Shown piece by piece: positions 1 to 4,435 of a stretch of DNA of 5,243 nucleotides (positions are counted from its first letter, which is position 1; every line of letters starts with the position of its first letter). Location of the stretch: assembly GCA_031263295.1 (NCBI GenBank), contig JAISGC010000054.1:1-5243 (forward strand), given 5' to 3'. Position numbers and translations under genes: made by a program. Source of the DNA: Rickettsiales bacterium (GTDB lineage Bacteria; Pseudomonadota; Alphaproteobacteria; Rs-D84). Below the pieces are notes generated by a model. The model saw only the letters and a list, made by a program, of their open reading frames with translations. It was not told where the DNA came from and made no database searches.

Positions 1-585
1 CTTGGGCTCTTCCTTTTCTTCCTTCATCTTGCCGGTGATGGTGACGAACGCCAGGTCCGCCTGGCGCAGGCCCAATTCCACGCCCTTCGGCAAAACCAAG
101 TCCCGCCCGTGCAGGGTGTCGGTTATGTTCATTTCCCTGATGTCGACATCGATGTGATCGGGGATGTCGTCGACCTTGGCCAGAATCGCGACCGAGCGAA
201 CCGCGAAGTTGAGCGCGCCGCCCATCTTCAATCCGCGCGATATTTCCGCGTTCAGCAGCGTCAGCGGCACCGACACCGCGACCGGCATCGCCACATCGAC
301 GCGCTTGAAGTCCGCGTGCATCGGCGTGTCTTTCACCGGATGATACTGGATGTCGACCAGCATCGCGTTTTCCTTTGCCTTGCCCGTATCGATGACGAAG
401 AGTTTCGTCCGAAGGCCCGGCTTTTTTATCATTTCGCCGAATGCGTGTCCGTCCAGCTCGATGGCCGCGGGTTCGATTTTATTTCCGTAGATTACGGCGG
501 GGATTTTCTTGTCGTTTCTGACTTTTCGCGCGGCCCCCTTGCCGACGCCGGACCGCAGAGCGGCCGCGATTTCGATTTTCGCCAT
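1..585 (-). CDS. rplY: 50S ribosomal protein L25/TL5/CTC family (3' end outside window)
   Basis: Binds 5S rRNA in the central protuberance of the 50S subunit. The 195 residues visible read in one open frame from ATG at 583-585 to the window edge without a stop, so the C terminus is missing. The N-terminal RNA-binding domain (about residues 4-95) carries the family hallmarks: LRSGVGKGAARKVR at 10-23, IPAVIYG at 28-34 and QYHPVKDTPMHADF at 80-93. The C-terminal beta domain (about 98-185) includes DIREMNITDTLHGRDL and LPKGVEL, the usual end of the TL5/CTC domain. A lysine/glutamate-rich tail begins at about 186 and is common in long bacterial L25 proteins. An AAAGGA Shine-Dalgarno lies just upstream of the ATG, and a promoter sits at 640-668, so the gene can be expressed independently of the AT-rich cassette upstream. 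An open frame on the opposite strand is a shadow. Family assignment is secure. Confidence 0.95.
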   Translation of the reverse strand, partial: MAKIEIAAALRSGVGKGAARKVRNDKKIPAVIYGNKIEPAAIELDGHAFGEMIKKPGLRTKLFVIDTGKAKENAMLVDIQYHPVKDTPMHADFKRVDVAMPVAVSVPLTLLNAEISRGLKMGGALNFAVRSVAILAKVDDIPDHIDVDIREMNITDTLHGRDLVLPKGVELGLRQADLAFVTITGKMKEEKEEPK

Positions 586-639
586 TTTTTATCCTTTGTT
601 CAATGGATCCAGCGCCTCCAAGGGTGCGCGGACCCGCGG

Positions 640-668
640 ATTATGGCATATATTTTTGGGGAATGCAA
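640..668 (-). promoter_or_regulatory. Predicted sigma70 promoter of rplY
   Basis: On the minus strand a -35 element TTGCAT (663-668) and a -10 element CATAAT (640-645) are separated by exactly 17 bases, followed by a leader of about 50 bases and the rplY Shine-Dalgarno. The -10 matches consensus at 5 of 6 positions; the -35 matches only in its TTG. The -35 ends five bases from the stop codon of the preceding cassette gene, so rplY keeps a private promoter, although read-through from the cassette is possible because no terminator is visible between them. Confidence 0.55.
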
Positions 669-672
669 ATAT

Positions 673-1272
673 TTACTGCGCTTCCTCTATTAAACCGGCC
701 TCTTTAATAATCTCTGGCGTAAGAACTATTTTTGCAAAGTCATTTTCATAAAACTTTTCTCTCATTTTAAGTCGTTGCGAAGCTTTGTTGAAATCTTTAT
801 CGCTTGGTTTCCCTTCGGTGTCTTTTTTGCATATTTCAGAATGACTATAATTATCAAACGGGCATTCGTCATTTGCTACTATCGGAGAATGTTTCAGGCT
901 TATAAAGTTGAAATCTTTATCCCTCAACACATCAACGGACAAGGCATAACATCCGGAATCAATCGGTTTTTTTGCATACCAAATGTCACGCGGTTCTGAA
1001 AATAGGCTCCAATTACAAGATATGCTGTGCGTGCCGCCAGGCAGAGCCTCTTTTTTAATTTTATATTCCAAAATATTGCCATCTTCATCCGGAATTGCTT
1101 CAAATTCGTCAGCAGTGAAAGAACGAAACAATAAATGCTCGTTTAAGAATCTCTCTTCCGGCAAAATATTCTTTGTGCCACAAATCAGGTTTTCAGGCAA
1201 TGGTCTTTTTTGGTGAGAATCTCTCAAACATTTTGTTGTGATCAACAATTTTTCCCAATTTGTCGAATTCAT
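673..1272 (-). CDS. Uncharacterised 199-residue protein, third gene of the AT-rich cassette
   Basis: No named domain is recognised. The protein is soluble-looking, with no signal peptide or membrane segment, and is lysine-, aspartate- and glutamate-rich. Segments that look like conserved cores are LLFRSFTADEF (47-57), THSISCNWSLFSEP (81-94) and a cysteine/histidine stretch DECPFDNYSHSEIC (135-148). From memory, this order (a 'lfR' strand, an 'SvN/SCN' motif, then a D-x-P...NxxHaEI motif) resembles a widespread family of about 200-residue uncharacterised proteins encoded next to partners like the gene upstream; this was not searched. The C-terminal part is a charged helix followed by LTPEIIKEAGLIEEAQ. 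ATG at 1272 is chosen because AAAAGGG (1279-1285) lies six bases upstream; this makes the gene overlap its upstream neighbour by 80 bases. Base composition is far more AT-rich than rplY or cvpA. It is real by frame and context; the function is unknown. Confidence 0.82.
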   Translation of the reverse strand: MNSTNWEKLLITTKCLRDSHQKRPLPENLICGTKNILPEERFLNEHLLFRSFTADEFEAIPDEDGNILEYKIKKEALPGGTHSISCNWSLFSEPRDIWYAKKPIDSGCYALSVDVLRDKDFNFISLKHSPIVANDECPFDNYSHSEICKKDTEGKPSDKDFNKASQRLKMREKFYENDFAKIVLTPEIIKEAGLIEEAQ

Positions 1273-1663
1273 GAACTACCCTTTTATTGATTTTTTCATC
1301 AAAGTAAGAAATAACTCCAGCGCCACCGTTATAAGCCTCAATAAAGACCTCTTTTTTATAGTCATTATTTTTTCTGTAAGTGATGGCGATTCCGCCTTCT
1401 ATCGACGGACCGATGCGCATAGGGATCATCATATACTTGCTCACAAGAAACGCCAAAATATTGTTGGCTAACAACTCGGAATCAGATGATATTTCGGGGT
1501 AATCTGTAGATGGCAACGACAATTTCTTGCTATCTATATGACAGAAGTTCAGAACTCGTTCTATTATTTCAGTCTGTATAGATTTTGCACGATAATTGCC
1601 ACGGCCAATACTTTGTCCGTGCTCATAGATAATCAAAATTTTGGTATTATTATTTGGGTCCAT
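1193..1663 (-). CDS. Uncharacterised 156-residue protein with GPSIEGGI motif, second gene of the AT-rich cassette
   Basis: Function unknown. It has no signal peptide or membrane span and should be cytoplasmic. The N-terminal half (about 1-80) looks helical and contains SLPSTDYPEISSD at 49-61 followed by a helix LLANNILAFLVSKY. The core is a predicted beta segment, IPMRIGPSIEGGIAITY (80-96), followed by KEVFIEAYNGGAGVISYF (104-121). That 'P-x-x-x-GGI-x-h-x-(K/W) ... h-x-(I/V)E-x-x-(N/G)G' layout matches, by recollection only, a common family of small uncharacterised proteins that precede a partner like the 199-residue gene here. ATG at 1663 is preferred over an in-frame upstream start at 1687, because GGAAGGG (1668-1674) lies four bases before it; the result is a 14-base overlap with the upstream gene, typical of translational coupling. 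Its 3' end overlaps the next gene by 80 bases, which is unusually long. Confidence 0.82.
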   Translation of the reverse strand: MDPNNNTKILIIYEHGQSIGRGNYRAKSIQTEIIERVLNFCHIDSKKLSLPSTDYPEISSDSELLANNILAFLVSKYMMIPMRIGPSIEGGIAITYRKNNDYKKEVFIEAYNGGAGVISYFDEKINKRVVHEFDKLGKIVDHNKMFERFSPKKTIA

Positions 1664-1910
1664 TATTCCCTTCCACAACCGACACAACTGTTGTCGTTTC
1701 TAATGAATACGCCGGATCTCCATTTGGTGCTTTGAACGGAAACCGAACTGCCCTGACCAATATCGGTTTTACACGCAGAGTATCGCCATTTTCCATAATG
1801 TACTCAGACCATTGTTCATTAGGAGACCTTACATCAATAATATCTCCCTCTACTTCGACTTGCTTTGGTTGTCCGTCAGGTGATGGGATAGTCATTTTGA
1901 TTTTTGTCAT
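1650..1910 (-). CDS. Small 86-residue protein, first gene of the AT-rich cassette
   Basis: A small, probably all-beta, soluble protein with no signal peptide. Visible landmarks are an N-terminal strand MTKIKMTIPSPDGQP, then NEQWSEYIMENGDTLRVKPI (31-50), ILVRAVRF (50-57), and a PNGDPAYSLETTTVVSVV strand pair (62-79). The pattern 'WxEY-x-(L/M)-(E/D)-(D/N)G-x-x-L-x-(V/I)K-(P/x)-h-h ... (D/N)G-(D/N)P-x-Y' is one I recall from a family of about 80-residue uncharacterised proteins often found beside uncharacterised small-gene cassettes; this is memory, not a search. The start at 1910 is fixed by AGGAG (1917-1921) six bases upstream and a strong promoter at 1941-1969. It is the promoter-proximal gene and overlaps the next by 14 bases. 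Being small, acidic and first, it would fit an antitoxin, accessory or chaperone-like partner, but nothing in the sequence proves that. Confidence 0.85.
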   Translation of the reverse strand: MTKIKMTIPSPDGQPKQVEVEGDIIDVRSPNEQWSEYIMENGDTLRVKPILVRAVRFPFKAPNGDPAYSLETTTVVSVVEGNNGPK

Positions 1911-1940
1911 AAAAATCTCCTGTTTATGGTTTCATATGGC

Positions 1941-1969
1941 ATTATAGTAATTTTAATAGTGCAAATCAA
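1941..1969 (-). promoter_or_regulatory. Near-consensus sigma70 promoter of the three-gene cassette
   Basis: On the minus strand a -35 TTGATT (1964-1969) and a perfect -10 TATAAT (1941-1946) are separated by 17 bases. Transcription would start near 1934, giving a leader of about 25 bases with AGGAG in front of the 86-residue gene. This is the best promoter match in the window, and it shows that the cassette is a transcription unit separate from cvpA, whose stop codon is only about 20 bases further upstream. No clear operator palindrome overlaps it. Confidence 0.75.
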
Positions 1970-1989
1970 GATTCGACCGAAAAAATACC

Positions 1990-2712
1990 TCATTCCGCTA
2001 TTGGCGGCAGGTTTTCGAGTTGATTCAGCGTTTTTTCTAAATCGTCGCGTTCGGAATCCTTATAGCCCGTTTCGACCGGCTCGGTCGGCGCCTCGGCGGG
2101 CGCGGAAATCATAGAATTATCCGGCGCGATGCTGGCGGCCTTGACCGCCGGATTGATAAGGTTGTTCAATAAATCCTCGGCCTCTTTCGCGCCGGTCATA
2201 TCGCGCTCCAAGAGTTTGTTCGGCTTGCCGACGAACCACTCGTTTATCTTGACCGCGGTCAACTGCATCATCGGGCGCGAGCGCGCCGCCGTCAGCATAG
2301 CGGGCTTCGCCGCGTCCTCGTAATACCACAGCATCGCCCAGTATGCCAATCCCATAACTATGACCGCGCGCACGAGCCCGAATATGACGCCGAGCGTTCG
2401 GTCCGTTATCAGTAAAATCGAATCCTGAATCCAATCGCGCAATCGCTGGTTGAATAATCCGAAGACCACCAGCACTCCGAAAAACACAATGAAGTATGAC
2501 GCGACCAATGTCCCGATTGTCGGCTCGGGAAGCGACCACATCTTTTGCAGGAAATCGTTTATCGCGGGCGACACGAAGCGCGAGGACAGCGCCGCCGCAA
2601 TCCACGAAATCGTCGCGACCAATTCATAGACCCCGCCGCGATAGAAAGCCCACAGGGCGCTGCCGAACGCAACCGCTATGTAGAGGTAATCAAAGAGCGT
2701 GAAATCGGTCAT
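1990..2712 (-). CDS. cvpA: CvpA family inner-membrane protein
   Basis: CvpA proteins are inner-membrane proteins first linked to colicin V production and now to envelope homeostasis; the exact biochemical role is unsettled. The 240-residue product shows the family architecture. It starts with an FDYLYIAVAFGSALWAFYRGGVYEL-type segment with the conserved RG at 25-26, has four hydrophobic segments (about 8-24, 28-44, 66-87 and 107-128), and carries the signature DRTLGVIFGLVRAV at 104-117. Residues from about 135 form a hydrophilic tail rich in Pro, Ala and Glu, slightly long for the family. The ATG at 2712 is preferred; an in-frame TTG immediately before it is an unlikely start. No Shine-Dalgarno is visible, because the bases upstream belong to the hexamer inverted repeat, whose minus-strand sequence is pyrimidine-rich. 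In many Alphaproteobacteria cvpA precedes purF; here the AT-rich cassette follows instead. Confidence 0.87.
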   Translation of the reverse strand: MTDFTLFDYLYIAVAFGSALWAFYRGGVYELVATISWIAAALSSRFVSPAINDFLQKMWSLPEPTIGTLVASYFIVFFGVLVVFGLFNQRLRDWIQDSILLITDRTLGVIFGLVRAVIVMGLAYWAMLWYYEDAAKPAMLTAARSRPMMQLTAVKINEWFVGKPNKLLERDMTGAKEAEDLLNNLINPAVKAASIAPDNSMISAPAEAPTEPVETGYKDSERDDLEKTLNQLENLPPIAE

Positions 2713-2714
2713 CA

Positions 2715-2808
2715 AGGATTAGGACTAGGATTAGGACTAGGATTAGACAGAACTTGTTATAGCGCAGTTGCACGACCACAAACTCTACCTAGTCCTAATC
2801 CTAGTCCT
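2715..2808. repeat. Hexamer-array inverted repeat between the lipoprotein gene and cvpA
   Basis: The left arm is a tandem array of alternating AGGATT and AGGACT hexamers (2715-2746, five full copies plus a remnant). The right arm (2788-2808) carries the reverse complement, CCT-AGTCCT-AATCCT-AGTCCT. Bases 2721-2741 pair perfectly with 2788-2808 over 21 base pairs, enclosing an unrelated 46-base loop. The structure ends eight bases from the lipoprotein stop codon and two bases from the cvpA ATG, so it fills the whole intergenic space. It lacks a T-tract after either arm, so it is not a classical intrinsic terminator. The loop contains a minus-strand TATAAC (2756-2761) that might serve as a -10 for cvpA, but no convincing -35 is in register. 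It may be a dispersed palindromic element of the REP or miniature-transposon type; the sequence alone cannot decide. Confidence 0.9.
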
Positions 2809-2816
2809 TCATAAAG

Positions 2817-3161
2817 TTATTTTCCCAACGCTTTCTTTATCTCGCCGCCGACATCCGGAGACCAGCCCTGCCAGCATTGGTCTTTGACGACGACCAAGGG
2901 AACGCCGCGCGAATCCTTGCCGCACTTTTTCAGCTGCGCGTCAAAGCGCGCCAGGTTCTTGCGGTCCGGCGTCGTGATGTCTATTTCCTCGATGGAAACG
3001 GCCTTCAACGCCTTGTCGGTGCTGAAAAATGTCCGCGCGTTGTGGCAGTGCGAGCAGCCCGGCATATAGAACAGAGTTATGTCCTTGGTGTTCGGGACTT
3101 CCTTTTCGCCGCACGCGACCAGCGCAACGGCCGAAAATCCGGCAATCAGTAATTTTTTCAT
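2817..3161 (-). CDS. Thioredoxin-fold lipoprotein with CSHC active site
   Basis: A 114-residue predicted lipoprotein. Residues 1-16 are a lipoprotein signal (MKKLLIAGFSAVALVA) with lipobox LVAC, so Cys17 would be lipidated and the protein anchored to a membrane facing the periplasm. The mature part has a thioredoxin/glutaredoxin-like layout: strand ITLFYMPGC (28-36), redox motif C36-S-H-C39 at the start of a helix, a second strand VSIEEIDIT (55-63), a central helix, and RGVPLVVVKDQ (85-95) with the cis-proline at Pro88. Additional cysteines at 80 and 96 could form a structural disulfide. It probably reduces, oxidises or relays thiols in the envelope; direction and partner are unknown. The start at 3161 is chosen over an in-frame ATG at 3212 because AGGAG (3167-3171) precedes it and it begins the signal peptide exactly. 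The gene is divergent from the cysteine-rich secreted protein gene at 3470. Confidence 0.88.
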   Translation of the reverse strand: MKKLLIAGFSAVALVACGEKEVPNTKDITLFYMPGCSHCHNARTFFSTDKALKAVSIEEIDITTPDRKNLARFDAQLKKCGKDSRGVPLVVVKDQCWQGWSPDVGGEIKKALGK

Positions 3162-3165
3162 AGTT

Positions 3166-3174
3166 TCTCCTTTT
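3166..3174 (-). promoter_or_regulatory. Shine-Dalgarno fixing the lipoprotein start
   Basis: On the minus strand AAAAGGAGA ends four to five bases before the ATG at 3159-3161. This strong site rules out the longer in-frame reading from 3212, which would bury the signal peptide behind 17 extra residues. Confidence 0.85.
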
Positions 3175-3226
3175 GGTGCCGTCATCATACCGATTGCGCC
3201 CGCCCAAGGCAAGATAATTTTTTCCG

Positions 3227-3255
3227 TTGATTTATTTCGGCCGATGAGATATTAT
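3227..3255 (+). promoter_or_regulatory. Predicted sigma70 promoter for the secreted-protein operon
   Basis: TTGATT (3227-3232) and TATTAT (3250-3255) are separated by 17 bases on the plus strand. The -10 matches consensus at five of six positions and the -35 at four. It overlaps the oppositely directed -10 of the lipoprotein gene almost base for base, so the two promoters could not be occupied at once. Confidence 0.45.
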
Positions 3256-3281
3256 ATCGGGCGAGTCGGCGCGCTTGTCGG
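3251..3281 (-). promoter_or_regulatory. Predicted promoter for the thioredoxin-fold lipoprotein gene
   Basis: A perfect TATAAT (3251-3256) lies on the minus strand, with a weak -35 CCGACA (3276-3281) at a long 19-base spacing. Transcription would start near 3244, about 80 bases before the lipoprotein ATG. The -10 is convincing; the -35 is not. Confidence 0.4.
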
Positions 3282-3330
3282 CTTGGGGTATATCAACCTC
3301 TAATTTTGGACGACAAGGCCTGTCGAAAAA

Positions 3331-3359
3331 CAGCCGCCTGCCTTTCGGCGGGTTGGCTG
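3331..3359 (+). promoter_or_regulatory. GC-rich stem-loop in the leader of the secreted-protein operon
   Basis: CAGCC (3331-3335) pairs with GGCTG (3355-3359), and the inner GCCTGCC pairs, with one wobble and one bulged base, with GGCGGGT around a TTTC loop. No T-tract follows, so it is not a simple terminator. It may be a leader structure or part of a dispersed palindromic element. Confidence 0.45.
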
Positions 3360-3414
3360 GCGGAATATCCAATACGCCGCACTATTTTTCCAAAATTATA
3401 GTTGATAACAGCCC

Positions 3415-3439
3415 GCCAACAATGCTTCGTATTGTTGGC
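3415..3439 (+). promoter_or_regulatory. Perfect 9-bp inverted repeat just upstream of the 320-residue gene
   Basis: GCCAACAAT (3415-3423) and ATTGTTGGC (3431-3439) form a perfect nine-base-pair stem around GCTTCGT, which can close further with a G-U and a C-G pair. It lies about 17 bases before the Shine-Dalgarno of the gene at 3470. It could be an RNA hairpin affecting translation or a DNA operator for a dimeric regulator. Confidence 0.6.
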
Positions 3440-3456
3440 AATCAACGCGTAAGTAA

Positions 3457-3463
3457 GAGGGAG
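3457..3463 (+). promoter_or_regulatory. Shine-Dalgarno fixing the start of the 320-residue gene
   Basis: GAGGGAG lies six bases before ATG 3470-3472. The site, together with the signal peptide that begins at that Met, decides the start against a much longer in-frame reading. Confidence 0.85.
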
Positions 3464-3469
3464 TGTGAA

Positions 3470-4432
3470 ATGATAAAAATTATGGCGGCGGCGCTGGCGG
3501 TTCTGGCCGCGTCTTCGGCGCGGGCGGACGACCTGCAAGACCGGGCGCGGCGCGCTTTGGAAAACAACCGCGGCATTGCGGCCGATTGCGAGGCGATTTA
3601 CGCCAAGTGTCAAAGTTTGCAGGCGGCTCTTGGCAAAAACTATTGCGCCGGCGACGCGCGCGACATCTGCTCGGCCCGCAGTTCGTCTTATAGCATAAGC
3701 TATCTTAAAACCTTGCAATCGCTTGTCTCTAATATGGAGGCGGAAATCGACAAGCAAAACGGCGACAAGATAAGCAGGGGTATGAGCGCCGGATTTTCCG
3801 AGTTATACAATATGGCGGTCGCGACCAGAAACAATATGGCGCTGTCCGAACTTGTCGTGATGCTGGCTGGAAATCCGTTGGTGAACGGGACGCCGGAGAT
3901 GGCGGAGCTGGTCGCCGATTTCGAGAAAACCGGAATCGCCAGCGATTACAAGCTGCGGAGAATCGTCGCCGCGGCATACGACTTCGAGGGCGGAACCATG
4001 TGCGCGGGCGCGGGCCGGACAAATCGCGGAGAGTTCGGCCTGTATGAATGGAATGTCCCCGGATGCCCGCGGATTGCCTTCAATTGGTATTATCGCCTCG
4101 CGCCGGAAGAATGGCGATACGATTGCTTTTCCGAGCGTTTTGGCGGAGGGTTTTGGAATCAGGTGGAGAGCGAGTTTCCGGGCCGGGTGAATGAAAATCC
4201 CGACGCGCGTATGGCCGCCTTTAAGAAAGTCTTCCGCGCCTGGTGGCCCGACTGCCGGATTGATTTCGCGTCCGGCGAGTATTCGTGGGAAAAAGGCTGG
4301 TCTCTTCCGGCGATAGGCGCCGATAGCTGCAAAGCCGCGGTTGCGCTGGTTATAACGGAGGCGCGCGCGAAAAATCCGAAGTTCGACGAAACTCAATTCC
4401 AAATGTGTCTTGAAAAAAAACCGAGGGATTAA
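3470..4432 (+). CDS. Secreted cysteine-rich protein of unknown function (320 residues)
   Basis: No family is recognised. Residues 1-19 form a Sec signal peptide (short basic start, Ala/Leu core, ARA cleavage motif before DD), so the mature protein should be periplasmic or exported. It has ten cysteines, all after the signal: a close N-terminal set at 40, 47, 59 and 67, then 178, 199, 219, 262, 287 and 313. An even number in a secreted protein suggests disulfides. The N-terminal third looks helical. Residues 190-275 are unusually rich in Trp and Tyr, including YEWNVPGCP, FNWYYRLAPEEWRYDC and a WWPDC stretch at 258-262, suggesting a compact aromatic core. No catalytic motif is evident. The stop lies three bases before the next ATG, so the two genes are almost certainly one operon. 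It is divergent from a thioredoxin-fold lipoprotein, which might service its disulfides (inference). A long antisense open frame within it is a GC-rich shadow. Confidence 0.85.
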   Translation: MIKIMAAALAVLAASSARADDLQDRARRALENNRGIAADCEAIYAKCQSLQAALGKNYCAGDARDICSARSSSYSISYLKTLQSLVSNMEAEIDKQNGDKISRGMSAGFSELYNMAVATRNNMALSELVVMLAGNPLVNGTPEMAELVADFEKTGIASDYKLRRIVAAAYDFEGGTMCAGAGRTNRGEFGLYEWNVPGCPRIAFNWYYRLAPEEWRYDCFSERFGGGFWNQVESEFPGRVNENPDARMAAFKKVFRAWWPDCRIDFASGEYSWEKGWSLPAIGADSCKAAVALVITEARAKNPKFDETQFQMCLEKKPRD

Positions 4433-4435
4433 AAA

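Larger units (their letters stand above)
3162..3469. other. Divergent intergenic region (about 308 bases) with promoters and hairpins
   Basis: No gene is supported here. In-frame upstream extension of the 320-residue gene would begin at a TTG near 3275 with no ribosome binding site and would hide a signal peptide, so it is rejected. The region holds overlapping divergent promoter elements around 3227-3281 and two stem-loops, at 3331-3359 and 3415-3439. If the plus-strand promoter is right, the secreted-protein operon has a structured leader of roughly 200 bases, long enough for post-transcriptional control. No recognised riboswitch or small RNA was identified. Confidence 0.6.

Noticed and set aside
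109..693. 194-residue open frame on the plus strand
   Set aside because: It lies antisense to rplY, is rich in Arg, Asp and His as expected of a GC-rich shadow, and has no ribosome binding site; the minus-strand frame is a clear L25.
1975..2012. Possible terminator after cvpA (CCGC...GCGG followed by a T run)
   Set aside because: The stem is only four base pairs and the T run lies about ten bases away, too far for an intrinsic terminator.
2117..2605. 162-residue open frame inside cvpA
   Set aside because: It overlaps the CvpA membrane domain in another frame and is Arg/Gly-rich without hydrophobic structure or a start signal.
2715..2808. CRISPR array
   Set aside because: The repeats are contiguous hexamers without spacers and one arm is inverted; there are no cas genes in the window.
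3275..3469. N-terminal extension of the 320-residue secreted protein
   Set aside because: It would start at TTG without a ribosome binding site and place 65 residues ahead of an intact signal peptide; it also spans two hairpins and a predicted leader.
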